A DNA stretch of 64,000 nt from Thiorhodococcus minor (GTDB lineage Bacteria; Pseudomonadota; Gammaproteobacteria; Chromatiales; Chromatiaceae): positions 1 through 64,000 of the forward strand of contig NZ_JAAIJQ010000007.1 of assembly GCF_010820565.1 (NCBI RefSeq). Direction: 5' to 3'. The position numbers and the translations under genes were made by a program. Of the stretch, positions 31,959-40,859 are shown one piece after another. The notes under the pieces were generated by a model that saw only the letters and a program-made list of their open reading frames with translations, did not search any database and was not told the origin of the DNA. How positions within the stretch are numbered: the first letter of the stretch is position 1; each line of letters opens with the position of its first letter.

Positions 31959-34183
31959 GAGTCTTTGTCTTGCTCCCGACCTTGGGCCGCTTGCTCAGCA
32001 GCTTGCCAGACTGGTATTCGGACCCTGATCAAGGCGCCTTGGCCCGTGTTCTCAGCGTCGATCATACCGCCGTGCTCTTCAATTATCTTCTTGACGATCG
32101 CCAGGCCGAGTCCAGTGCCCTTTGCCTTGGTCGTGACATAGGGCTCGAAGAGACGATCTCGCAAGTGTGCCTCGAATCCCGGCCCATTGTCAGCGACGAC
32201 CAGCTCGAGGGCGCGGTTCTCCTCCTCCAGGTGCAGGTTGGTCGCGACCAGGATCTCGCCGCCCGCCCGGCCGTCGAGCGCCTCCTGGGCGTTCTTGATC
32301 AGATTGTGGATGAGCTGCCTCAGCCTTAGCGGGTCGCCCCGCACATGGATGCCGTGGGCACGCAGCCTGATCTTGAGCGCCGGCGTGCCGGCGCTGCGGT
32401 AGAGATCCAGCACCTCTTGCGCAAGCTGGTCGAAGACCAAGGGCTTGGCCTGGATCTGCGGTGCGCGGGCATAGTCCGAAAAGTCGTTGACCATCGCCTT
32501 CATGGCCTCGACCTGCTGGATGATGGTCCCGGTCGCGCGATCGATGACGCGGGCGTCCGACTCCTCGGCCTTGGTGAGCAGCTTGTGTCTCAGACGCTCG
32601 GCCGAGAGCTGGATGGGCGTCAGCGGGTTCTTGATCTCATGGGCGAGCCGACGGGCCACCTCGGCCCAGGCGGCGTTGCGCTGCGCGGTGATCAGCGAGG
32701 TGACGTCGTCGAAGACCACCACGTGCTCGCGCTTGCTCGTATCCGGCAGGGGCAGCGGGCTTCCACGGCACATCAGCGTCTGGCTCGCCTCGCCGCGCTG
32801 GAGCACGACCTCGGCGCGCCAGGCCTGCCCCGCCGCGATGTGACGGCGCAACGTCTCCGTCCAAGGCGTCAGCCAGGGCTGATCGCGCTCCATCAGCTCC
32901 AGCGTCGGGCCGGCGTCCTCGGCAAATTGCAGCGACAGGATGGTGCGGGCCGCTGGATTGGCGGTGCGCAGCTTGAGTCCCTCGTCGAGCGAGACGACGC
33001 CGGAGGAGAGCCGCCCGAGGATGGTCTCCAGATAGTTGCGCTGGGTCTCGACGGCCTGCTTGCTGCGCGCCGCCGTGTCGCGCGCGGAGGCGATGCGGCG
33101 CGACATGGCGTTGAAGGAGGCGACGAGGAAGGTCAGCTCGTCGTCGTATCTGGGCAGCGAGATCTGCTGCTCGTAGTCGCCCTCGCCAATGGAGCGGGTG
33201 GCGCGGGCGATGTCGGCGATGGGCGCGACCAGCCGACGCGCCGTGTGAAAGGCCGCGATCAGGGCCGCCATGAGCCCGAACAAGAGGACCAGAGAGAGCG
33301 TCAGGGAGAAGCTGAGCTTGAGCGACTTGCGCAGATAGGCCAGCTCCGTGTAGCGGTTGTAGGCCTCCTCCAGGCGGGAGGAGAGCTCGGTGATGCGTGC
33401 CGACGTCGGGAAGATGGCCTGCATCAGCATGGGGCGGCCGCGCGGGTCTTGGACCAGTGTCCGCACCACCAGCTCGTCTCCGGGGCCGCTCTCCAGGCCG
33501 ACATAGTTGGCCCCTGAGCGTACGTTCTGCTGGATCTCGCGCTCGGCGTGGTTGGGGACCAGCTGGGTGGGGTCCTCATTGGCGGTGGCAAGGACATGGC
33601 CGGTATCGCTGTAGACCGTCAGCTCGATGGCGCCCGCCTGACGGCGCAGGCTGCTGAGGCTTAGCGCGATGGCGGTCGCCGATCTGTCCTCGATGCCGGC
33701 GAGCAGCTGCTCGGTGATCTTGCCGAGCAGGCGCTGGTTGAGGTCGAGCGAGGCCTGATTGAGCACCAGGGCGTCCTGCATGGCGCGGCCGATCTTGACG
33801 TCGAACCAGCTGTCGATGCCGCGCAGCAGGAAGCCGAGCGAGAAATAGTAGACCACCCCGACCGGTAGCAGCGAGATGAGCGCGAAGAGGATCACGAGAC
33901 GCGCGGTCAGGCGTGAGCCAGCGGCCTGGCGGCGATAACGCCTGACCAGCTTGACGATGTTTACGACGACCAGAATGGCGAGGACGAAGAGCCCCGCCAT
34001 GACCATGAAGAGCAGGGGGACGAAGGCGCGGCTGAGGGCCTCGGAGTTCTGCACCGCGTCGCGCATCAGCACCAGGACGACGAAGAGGCCGATGATGAGG
34101 ATGGCGACTGGAATGGCGCCCAGCCCGCGACGCCAGCTCAAGGCGTTAACGGCCACTTGCTCCACCCGCTGGAGAGTTTCCAA
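31955..34183 (-). CDS. ntrY: NtrY-like membrane sensor histidine kinase
   Basis: The 742-residue kinase has three N-terminal membrane helices, a periplasmic/extracytoplasmic region of about 160 residues and a fourth helix near residue 300. It continues with a HAMP linker (VAPIADIARATRSIGEGDYEQ), a PAS-like region, the HisKA box with the phospho-acceptor in LAHEIKNPLTPIQ (about residue 510), and the ATPase boxes (NLIKNAQEAL, DNGPGF, GTGLGLAIVKKI). It is paired with ntrX through a 4-base overlap and with the DUF4390 gene by a 46-base overlap. Confidence 0.93.
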   Translation of the reverse strand: METLQRVEQVAVNALSWRRGLGAIPVAILIIGLFVVLVLMRDAVQNSEALSRAFVPLLFMVMAGLFVLAILVVVNIVKLVRRYRRQAAGSRLTARLVILFALISLLPVGVVYYFSLGFLLRGIDSWFDVKIGRAMQDALVLNQASLDLNQRLLGKITEQLLAGIEDRSATAIALSLSSLRRQAGAIELTVYSDTGHVLATANEDPTQLVPNHAEREIQQNVRSGANYVGLESGPGDELVVRTLVQDPRGRPMLMQAIFPTSARITELSSRLEEAYNRYTELAYLRKSLKLSFSLTLSLVLLFGLMAALIAAFHTARRLVAPIADIARATRSIGEGDYEQQISLPRYDDELTFLVASFNAMSRRIASARDTAARSKQAVETQRNYLETILGRLSSGVVSLDEGLKLRTANPAARTILSLQFAEDAGPTLELMERDQPWLTPWTETLRRHIAAGQAWRAEVVLQRGEASQTLMCRGSPLPLPDTSKREHVVVFDDVTSLITAQRNAAWAEVARRLAHEIKNPLTPIQLSAERLRHKLLTKAEESDARVIDRATGTIIQQVEAMKAMVNDFSDYARAPQIQAKPLVFDQLAQEVLDLYRSAGTPALKIRLRAHGIHVRGDPLRLRQLIHNLIKNAQEALDGRAGGEILVATNLHLEEENRALELVVADNGPGFEAHLRDRLFEPYVTTKAKGTGLGLAIVKKIIEEHGGMIDAENTGQGALIRVRIPVWQAAEQAAQGREQDKDS

Positions 34184-34710
34184 GACGGTTTGAGGTAGGC
34201 CATGGGCCGCAAGGGCAGTGGCAGCTCCTCGACATCCAGGAAGACCTTCATCTGAACTTCGTAATCCTGATCGGGCTCCAGGGCGTCCCGCGAGAGGAGC
34301 TGGATGTCGCTCAGCTCACCCAGGGCGCGAATGGCGGCTTCGCGGGTCACGAAATCCTTGCCCTTGTCGCCGGGTAGGTGGTAGACCTCGTAGCGCTCCG
34401 AGAGCGGCTTGTAGCGAATGGCATAGCGCAGCTGCAGGTCGACCAGGCTATTTTCCCACAGCCACGCCTTGGTGCGCCTGACCTGGATGTGGTAGACGAA
34501 CGTGAGGGGGACGCCGTTATCCAGTGCCTCGAGCGCGACATCGCTCAGGTTGAAGTCGATACGCGCGCTGAGATAGAGCCGGGCGTCTTCGAAACGCGTC
34601 TCCAGCTCCTCGATCGCGAAGTTGTCGCGGGCCAGCGCGGCCGTGGAGACCGCGAGCACGAATCCCAGCATGAGCACCCGTCCGAGCTCCACCCCTGCTG
34701 CTTTGACCAT
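34138..34710 (-). CDS. DUF4390-domain exported protein
   Basis: A 190-residue protein with a signal peptide (MLGFVLAVSTAALA) and a beta-rich domain of unknown function (FAIEELETRFEDARLYLSAR ... YRYKPLSERYEVYHL). The family is found almost only between rsmB and ntrY in gammaproteobacteria, as here. Its start touches the rsmB stop and its 3' end overlaps ntrY by 46 bases. A periplasmic helper of NtrY is plausible from position but not shown. Confidence 0.82.
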   Translation of the reverse strand: MVKAAGVELGRVLMLGFVLAVSTAALARDNFAIEELETRFEDARLYLSARIDFNLSDVALEALDNGVPLTFVYHIQVRRTKAWLWENSLVDLQLRYAIRYKPLSERYEVYHLPGDKGKDFVTREAAIRALGELSDIQLLSRDALEPDQDYEVQMKVFLDVEELPLPLRPMAYLKPSWKLSSGWSKWPLTP

Positions 34711-36056
34711 CAGGCGCGCTTCTCGATCAGTGCATAGTAGAAGCCGTCATGGCCGCCCGAGACTGGCAGTAGCTGGCGGCCGTGAGGGAGCGGGCGTCCC
34801 CAGTCGGTCTCCAGCGGCAGCTCGCAAGCGTCCGCGCGACGAGAGAGAAAGGCCGCGATCTGCTGGTGATTCTCATCCGCGAGGAGGGAGCAGGTGGCAT
34901 AGAGCAGTCGGCCCCCAGGTGCCAGCAGCGTCCAGATCGCGTCGAGCATTTGCCCTTGGGTCATCTGGAGGGCGGCGATGTCGTCCGGGCGTCGGAGCCA
35001 CTTGATGTCCGGGTGGCGGCGGATCACGCCGGTCGCCGAGCAAGGGACATCGAGCAGGACGCGATCGAAGGGCGGGTCGCGCCACGCGCCCTGCGGGCTG
35101 GAGGCATCGTCCTGGAGGATGCGGGCATCCAGGCCAAGCCGCCCCAGGGTCGCACGCACGCTCTCGAGACGGGTGGCGTCCTTGTCGACGGCGACCAGGT
35201 CCAGCGCATTCTGGGCCTGCTCGAGGATCGCTGCGGTCTTGCCGCCTGGCGCCGCACAGGCATCCAGGACGCGCTGACCCGTCCGGGCGCCCAATAGCAC
35301 CGAGGCCAGCTGGGCGCCGCTGTCCTGAATGGAAGCCAGGCCGTCGTCGAACCCAGGAAGCGTGCGAGCGGGGCGGGGGGTGTCCAGTACCAGGCCGGTC
35401 TCCAGGCCCGGGATGGGGCGTGCGGTGATGCCGGCATCGGCGAGCAGGCGGGCATAGCTCGAGCGGTCGTCGCGCGTTCGATTGACTCTGAGAGCCATGG
35501 GCGGGTGCTCGTTGCTGACCCTGAGGACCTGCTCCCAGTCTTGCGGCCAGTCCTCGCGAATCCGCGCGATCAGCCAGCTCGGGAAGAGCCAGCGTGCTTC
35601 TGGCTGCTCCAAGACTGCCTCGAGCAGCTCGGCGCGCTCGCGCTGGAAGCGGCGCAGCAGGGCATTGACGAGTCCGGCCTTGCCGGGCTTGCCGAGCAGG
35701 CGCACCGCGCCGACGGTGGCCGATACCGCTGCGTGCGGCGGTGTCGCCATCGCCTCGAGCTGATAGAGGCCGACTAGGATCAGGCACTCGAGGTCGCGGT
35801 CGGAGGGCTTCAGCGGGTGTTTGAGCAGGCGTGCCGCGAGCGCCTCCAGGCGTGGCAGCATGCGAAGCACGCCATAGCTCATCTCCTGAGTCAGGGCGGG
35901 GTCGCGAGCGGAGTCGCCGTCGTGCTGGTCCTGCAGCGCGCGGGTCAGCGATTGACCGCGGTCTCTAACCCTGTGGACGATGCGGGCGGCTGCGGCACGG
36001 GAGCGTGCGCCGACGGCGCTGGCCTGCTGGGCTTGCGGTTCCCGGGGCTCAACCAA
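34710..36056 (-). CDS. rsmB: 16S rRNA m5C967 methyltransferase RsmB
   Basis: RsmB methylates C967 of 16S rRNA. The N-terminal third is a NusB-like RNA-binding domain. The C-terminal Rossmann-fold methyltransferase shows DACAAPGGKTAAIL for SAM binding, DVPCSATGVIRRHPD with the catalytic cysteine in PCSATG, and YATCSLL with the release cysteine. The length is 448 residues. The gene overlaps fmt by 8 bases, the standard def-fmt-rsmB order. Confidence 0.95.
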   Translation of the reverse strand: MVEPREPQAQQASAVGARSRAAAARIVHRVRDRGQSLTRALQDQHDGDSARDPALTQEMSYGVLRMLPRLEALAARLLKHPLKPSDRDLECLILVGLYQLEAMATPPHAAVSATVGAVRLLGKPGKAGLVNALLRRFQRERAELLEAVLEQPEARWLFPSWLIARIREDWPQDWEQVLRVSNEHPPMALRVNRTRDDRSSYARLLADAGITARPIPGLETGLVLDTPRPARTLPGFDDGLASIQDSGAQLASVLLGARTGQRVLDACAAPGGKTAAILEQAQNALDLVAVDKDATRLESVRATLGRLGLDARILQDDASSPQGAWRDPPFDRVLLDVPCSATGVIRRHPDIKWLRRPDDIAALQMTQGQMLDAIWTLLAPGGRLLYATCSLLADENHQQIAAFLSRRADACELPLETDWGRPLPHGRQLLPVSGGHDGFYYALIEKRA

Positions 36057-36990
36057 GTCTCACGCCGCCCAAGTCTCGCGCGTTGAGATAATCGCCGGCG
36101 CTCATCGGCTTCTTGCCCGCTGGTTGAAGACGGGTGATGCGCAGCACGCCGCTCCCGGTCGCGACCAGGATGCCTGCACGATCCGCCTGGACGACGCTGC
36201 CCGGGGGGGCAGAGGGCGCTGGGCTCGGTTTGGCCTCGGCGTCCCAGATCCGCAGCGTCAGCCCGTCGATCTGGGTGTGGGCCACCGGCCAGGGGGCGAA
36301 GGCGCGAGCTTGGCGCTCGATCGTCTCCGCCGGCTGGGTCCAGTCGACGACTGCCTCGTCCTTGGTCAACTTGTGCGCATAGGTCGCCTGGGTGTCGTCC
36401 TGGGGCTCTGCTGCCAGCGATCCATCGGCGATGCCGGGCAGTGCTTCCATGAGGGCGCGCGCGCCAAGCTCCGAGAGGCGGTCGTGCAATGTGCCGCCGG
36501 TTTCCCGTGGCGCGATGGCAGTCTGCAGGCGATGGTAGACGGGGCCTGTGTCCAAGCCCTCCTCCATGCGCATGATGCAGACCCCGGTCTCGCGATCGCC
36601 GGCGAGGATGGCGCGTTGGATGGGCGCCGCGCCGCGCCATCTCGGCAGCAGCGAGGCGTGGATGTTGACGCAGCCGAGACGCGGGGCCTCCAGGACGGCG
36701 CTGGGGAGGAGCAGCCCGTAGGCGACGACGATCATGAGGTCGGCTCCGAGCGCGCTCAGGGTGTCGATTGCCGCCGGGTCCCGCTTCAGGCTCTGGGGCT
36801 GGTGGACCGCGATGCCGTGCTCGAGCGCGACTTGCTTCACCGGGCTCATCTGCACCTTGCGCCCGCGCCCCGCGGGCCGATCCGGCTGCGTATAGACGGC
36901 GACCACGTCCACGCCAGCTTCTAGGAGCGCGGACAGGGGCGGCACCGAGAAGTCGGGCGTTCCTGCGAAGATGACGCGAAGGTCCTTCAT
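36049..36990 (-). CDS. fmt: Methionyl-tRNA formyltransferase
   Basis: Fmt formylates initiator Met-tRNA using 10-formyl-tetrahydrofolate. The N-terminal formyltransferase domain contains HASLLPRWRGAAPIQRAI (with the conserved catalytic Asn/His/Asp set around it) and ETGVCIMRMEEGLDTGPV. The C-terminal tRNA-binding barrel follows. The length of 313 residues is standard. def starts 101 bases upstream, and rsmB overlaps it by 8 bases. Confidence 0.96.
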   Translation of the reverse strand: MKDLRVIFAGTPDFSVPPLSALLEAGVDVVAVYTQPDRPAGRGRKVQMSPVKQVALEHGIAVHQPQSLKRDPAAIDTLSALGADLMIVVAYGLLLPSAVLEAPRLGCVNIHASLLPRWRGAAPIQRAILAGDRETGVCIMRMEEGLDTGPVYHRLQTAIAPRETGGTLHDRLSELGARALMEALPGIADGSLAAEPQDDTQATYAHKLTKDEAVVDWTQPAETIERQARAFAPWPVAHTQIDGLTLRIWDAEAKPSPAPSAPPGSVVQADRAGILVATGSGVLRITRLQPAGKKPMSAGDYLNARDLGGVRLG

Positions 36991-37090
36991 GCCGGCACCT
37001 TCTGAGGGAGGCGGTGATGGCGAAGGCTCGATCGGGCGGCCGCGGCGGTGGGCGTCCCCCGAGCGCGCGTGCCCAGCCAGGGATTTGCCA

Positions 37091-37627
37091 TCAGATGGCT
37101 TCCCGTCGCTGTTCTGCGGACTGCGTCACAGCTTGGCGCTGTTCTTTCTCGAGCTTTCGTCGGATCCTCTGGCGCTTGAGCATCGAGATGTGGTCGACGA
37201 AGAGCTTGCCCTCGAGGTGATCGATCTCGTGCTGGATGCACACGGCGAGCAGGCCGTCGGCCTCCAGGGTGAAAGGCTCTCCGTTGCGGTCCAGCGCCTT
37301 GACGCGGACGCGCTCGGCGCGGGTGACCGGCTCGAAGAATCCGGGCACGGACAGGCAGCCCTCGTCCATTTGCTCCTTGCCCTCTTGCCAGACGAGCTCT
37401 GGGTTGATGAAGCAGAGCGGCGAGTCGTGATGCTCTGAGAGATCCATGACGATGATGCGTCGCTGAACGTTCACTTGCGTGGCTGCGAGCCCGATGCCGG
37501 GCGCGTCGTACATGGTCTCCAGCATGTCGTCGACGAGACGGCGAATGTCGTCGTCGACCTGGTCGACGGGTAGCGCTTTCTTGCGCAGGCGCGAATCGGG
37601 GAAGGTGAGTATGTCGAGCTTGGGCAT
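37091..37627 (-). CDS. def: Peptide deformylase
   Basis: This metalloenzyme removes the formyl group from new proteins. All three motifs are present: GIGLAATQ at residues 45-51, EGCLSVPG with metal ligand Cys91, and QHEIDH with ligands His133 and His137 and the catalytic Glu134. The length of 178 residues is slightly more than the 168 of E. coli. It heads the minus-strand run and diverges from the LysM gene. Confidence 0.96.
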   Translation of the reverse strand: MPKLDILTFPDSRLRKKALPVDQVDDDIRRLVDDMLETMYDAPGIGLAATQVNVQRRIIVMDLSEHHDSPLCFINPELVWQEGKEQMDEGCLSVPGFFEPVTRAERVRVKALDRNGEPFTLEADGLLAVCIQHEIDHLEGKLFVDHISMLKRQRIRRKLEKEQRQAVTQSAEQRREAI

Positions 37628-37755
37628 AACAGATCGTCAACCGGAGAGGTTGCTTGATGGGTAGAAGGAACGAAGATGGGTGCGCTACTATCGCACAAAT
37701 ACTACACCCCACAGTAGGGGCGGGTGAATCCCGTTTCGACCATCCCGGAGGGTCC

Positions 37756-38961
37756 ATGCGCGCGCTGAACCACTGTCTTGCGGTCACTTCCGTTCTCGTC
37801 TGCTCTCTGGTGCTCGGCGTGCAGTCCGCGCTCGCGGCGGAGCTCGCGGCTGGTGCGCCGCAGACCTATGTCGTGCAGTCCGGTGACACGCTCTGGTCGA
37901 TCGCCGGGCGCTTCTTGCGTGATCCCTGGCTGTGGTCGGAGGTCTATGAGGCCAACCCTGGGATTGGCGATCCGGATCTCATCTATCCCGGCGATGTGCT
38001 AGAGCTGCGGATGGTCGGGGGCGAGCCGCGCATCCGGCGCTCGCGCAGTGCCTCGGGGCGGGGTAGTCCGCGTGTCGTCAAGCTGAGCCCGCAGGTGCGC
38101 TCGTCCTCCCTCACGGAGGCTGTCCCGACCATCTCCATCGCTGCGATCGGACCCTTCCTGACGCAGCCTTATGTGGCCGACTCGGACGACATCAGGCGCG
38201 CGTCCTACGTGGTGGGATTCCCTGACGAGCATCTGATCGCCGGGGTGAACGATTCCATCTATGTGCGCAAGATTCGCTCTGCGGACCAGACGGATTTCCA
38301 GGTGCTGCGGCCGGGTGACGAGCTGCGCGATCCTGACTCCAACGAGCTGCTGGGCTACGAGGCCGTCTTTGTCGCCAACGCCGCGCTCGAGCGGGTCGGG
38401 GATCCGGCCAAGCTGAAAGTGGTGCGCATGGAGCGCCAGGTCTCCATTGGCGACCGCGTCATTCCGGCGAGCGCGGAGCAGCCGCTCGTCAACTTTTTTC
38501 CCAAGCCGGCGCCAAGCGGGACGCGCGGGCGCATCATTTCCGTGCTGAACGGCGTGTCGCAGATCGGCCGCTACGACGTGGTGGTCTTGAATCTGGGGAG
38601 CCGCGATCGCGTCTCCGCCGGCGATACCTTCGAGGTCTATGTCGGCGGCGGGAAGGCCCGCGACGATGTCAGGCGAGGAATGGCTGCGAACGACTGGCTC
38701 AAGGAAGGCCCGCTGTCCAGCGAGTTTTGGCTCGGTCAAGAATGGGAGCGTAAAGGTTGGCGGCGCGACGAGCCGAGCCCAGACTCCTCCTTTCCGATTC
38801 ACGCCGATTGGCGTCGCAATAAGGGCGAGTATGTGAGGCCGTTCGAGCGCTCCGGCGTGCTCATGGTCTTCCGCACCTTCGATCGCGTCAGCTTCGGGAT
38901 CGTTCTGCACGCCAACCGCTTCATCAACGTGGGCGATTGGATTGCCCCGCCGCCTGCCTGA
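37756..38961 (+). CDS. Exported LysM-domain protein
   Basis: A signal peptide (LAVTSVLVCSLVLGVQSALA) precedes a single LysM domain (YVVQSGDTLWSIAGRFLRDPWLW ... NPDLIYPGDVLEL), which binds peptidoglycan. The remaining 300 residues form the uncharacterised beta-rich region found in LysM proteins encoded between def and dprA. The ATG at 37756 has GGAGGG 5-10 bases ahead and yields a proper signal peptide. An insertion rich in Lys/Arg/Glu (about residues 300-350, GKARDDVRRGMAANDWLKEG) breaks the usual repeat pattern. dprA overlaps its end. Confidence 0.88.
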   Translation: MRALNHCLAVTSVLVCSLVLGVQSALAAELAAGAPQTYVVQSGDTLWSIAGRFLRDPWLWSEVYEANPGIGDPDLIYPGDVLELRMVGGEPRIRRSRSASGRGSPRVVKLSPQVRSSSLTEAVPTISIAAIGPFLTQPYVADSDDIRRASYVVGFPDEHLIAGVNDSIYVRKIRSADQTDFQVLRPGDELRDPDSNELLGYEAVFVANAALERVGDPAKLKVVRMERQVSIGDRVIPASAEQPLVNFFPKPAPSGTRGRIISVLNGVSQIGRYDVVVLNLGSRDRVSAGDTFEVYVGGGKARDDVRRGMAANDWLKEGPLSSEFWLGQEWERKGWRRDEPSPDSSFPIHADWRRNKGEYVRPFERSGVLMVFRTFDRVSFGIVLHANRFINVGDWIAPPPA

Positions 38962-40114
38962 GGCTGCTCGGGCGGACTCGTCCGAGTCCGAGATCGGCAT
39001 CGACGCCCTGCGTGACTGGATCCTGCTCGGGCAGGCGCCGGGTGTCGGTCCGCGGACCTTCGTCAGGCTCCTCGAGCGCTTCGGGAGCCCCGCCGCCGTT
39101 CTCGACGCCTCGTCCGCGCAGCTGGCCGATGTCGGGCTCAAGTCGGCGACCATCTCGGCGATCCGGGCTCCGGATCACGCCGCCTTAGACGCCTCTCTGG
39201 AATGGGCGCAGCGGCCGGATGCCCGCGTCCTAACCCTGATCGATCCTGCCTATCCCGCCTCGCTCAAGGAGGTTGCGGACCCTCCGCCGCTGCTCTACGT
39301 CCGCGGCGATGCGTCCCTGCTTGCCGAGCCCCAGCTGGCGATCGTGGGCAGTCGCAACCCGACGCCCGGCGGGCGCGAGGTCACCCGGGAGCTGGCGCGC
39401 GCCCTGAGCGGCTTTGGTCTGGTGATCACGAGCGGGATGGCGACCGGAATCGATGGGGTCGCTCACGAGGCGGCGTTGGAGGCCGGGCGGACGATCGCCG
39501 TGCTCGGCACGGGGCCCGATCTGGTCTATCCGGCAGCGCATCGGGAGCTGGCGCATCGCATCGTCGCCTCGGGCGCCCTGGTGAGCGAGCTGCCGCCGGG
39601 GCAAGGCCCGCTGCCCCAGAACTTCCCGCGTCGCAATCGCATCATCAGCGGGCTCTGCCTCGGGGTTCTCGTGACCGAGGCGGCGATGAAAAGCGGCTCC
39701 CTCATCACCGCGCGCATGGCCTTGGAGCAAGGGCGCGAGGTCTTTGCGGTGCCCGGCTCGATTCGCAGTCCGCTTACCAAGGGGTGTCACTCCCTGATTC
39801 GCGAAGGGGCAAAGCTGATCGAGTCGGCCGACGAGATCCTCGCCGAGCTGGCGTCTGAGCTGAAGGCCCTCATCGCGAGCTCCGGCGAAGGGGGCGATCA
39901 CCCGCCCGAGGCGGCTCCAGAGCGCGGCTTGGACGCTGGTCAGACGGCGCTGCTGGAGGCCATGGGCTTTGATCCCGTGGCGCCGGACGAGCTGATCGCG
40001 CGCAGCGGTTTGCCGACCGAGCAGATTTCGTCCATGTTGTTGCTCCTGGAGATCGAGGGTCATGTATCATCGCTGCCAGGAGGCCGTTATTGCCGCACGC
40101 GCGGTGATGGTTGA
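38942..40114 (+). CDS. dprA: DprA, DNA-processing protein
   Basis: DprA loads RecA on incoming single strands during transformation. The N-terminal SAM-like domain (GVGPRTFVRLLERFGSP) precedes the Rossmann core with VGSRNPTPGGREVTRELARAL, ITSGMATGIDGVAHEAAL and FPRRNRIISGL. A C-terminal winged-helix DML1-like domain follows. The start is a TTG at 38942 overlapping the LysM gene by 20 bases; no ATG or GTG fits the family better. The length is 390 residues. Confidence 0.93.
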   Translation: MPRRLPEAARADSSESEIGIDALRDWILLGQAPGVGPRTFVRLLERFGSPAAVLDASSAQLADVGLKSATISAIRAPDHAALDASLEWAQRPDARVLTLIDPAYPASLKEVADPPPLLYVRGDASLLAEPQLAIVGSRNPTPGGREVTRELARALSGFGLVITSGMATGIDGVAHEAALEAGRTIAVLGTGPDLVYPAAHRELAHRIVASGALVSELPPGQGPLPQNFPRRNRIISGLCLGVLVTEAAMKSGSLITARMALEQGREVFAVPGSIRSPLTKGCHSLIREGAKLIESADEILAELASELKALIASSGEGGDHPPEAAPERGLDAGQTALLEAMGFDPVAPDELIARSGLPTEQISSMLLLLEIEGHVSSLPGGRYCRTRGDG

Positions 40115-40182
40115 GGCTCCGTGACGCGCGTGCGTCGATCCGCCTCTACCCACCGGGCGGCGTCATGAACCGAGGTTGGCTG

Positions 40183-40659
40183 ATGAATGAGAATATGGTC
40201 GATGTCTTGATCTATCTGTATGAGAACTATATGGACGGTGAGGATCAGCCACCCGTGGAGCAGAGCGAGCTGGAGGACGAGCTTTCTCAGGCGGGCTTCA
40301 CTCAAGGTGAGATCGACAAGGCCCTGCGCTGGCTCGATGAGCTGGCGGCCGGCGTGGACGCACCGCAATACCACGAGCACACGGTGGGCTCCGTGCGCGT
40401 CTACTCGGAGCAAGAGTCCCAGAAGCTCGACGTGGAGGTGCGCGGCCTGCTGTTCTCGCTCGAGCAGAACGGTATTCTCGATCCGATCAGCCGCGAGCTG
40501 GTGATCGATCGCCTCCTTGCGATCGACCATCCTCAGGTCGTCGAGGACGAGGTGAAATGGGTTGCCTTACTGGTCCTGATGAACCGCCCCGGGCGCGAAG
40601 ACGCCTTCAGCCAGCTGGAGGAAATGGTCTACAGCGAGGAGCCTAGCTACTTGCACTGA
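40183..40659 (+). CDS. smg: Smg family protein (DUF494)
   Basis: A conserved small acidic protein of unknown function in the dprA-smg-topA run. MVDVLIYLYENYMD at the start and EVKWVALLVLMNRPGREDAFSQLEEMV near the end match the family. The ATG at 40183 is preferred to the one at 40165, since the homologues begin just before the VDVLIYL segment and GAGG lies 8 bases upstream. The length is 158 residues. Confidence 0.92.
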   Translation: MNENMVDVLIYLYENYMDGEDQPPVEQSELEDELSQAGFTQGEIDKALRWLDELAAGVDAPQYHEHTVGSVRVYSEQESQKLDVEVRGLLFSLEQNGILDPISRELVIDRLLAIDHPQVVEDEVKWVALLVLMNRPGREDAFSQLEEMVYSEEPSYLH

Positions 40660-40692
40660 GCCTCCTGGGCGGCCCTTCGCGCAATCGATTTC

Positions 40693-40730
40693 CAATCGCC
40701 TCGGTCAGTGCCTTGCGCCTGGGGCGATTG
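40693..40730. terminator. Inverted repeat after smg
   Basis: CAATCGCC (40693-40700) and GGCGATTG (40723-40730) form an 8-base-pair stem with a 22-base loop, 34 bases after the smg stop. No T-run follows. It could separate smg from topA transcription. Confidence 0.35.
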
Positions 40731-40787
40731 CTCCCACCTTCACCACTTGGCGGTCTCGCCCACTGCAGCCGCGTCTGGGCATGTCCC

Positions 40788-40816
40788 TTGACGCCGGCAC
40801 GAACGCTGGGTTTACC
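40788..40816 (+). promoter_or_regulatory. Candidate topA promoter
   Basis: TTGACG (40788-40793) and TTTACC (40811-40816) are separated by 17 bases and lie 44 bases before the topA ATG. The -35 box is a five-of-six match; the -10 box is weak. Confidence 0.4.
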
Positions 40817-40859
40817 CTAGTTAGCCTTTCAACCCGGACCTGCCCGAGTCGAGTCCTGC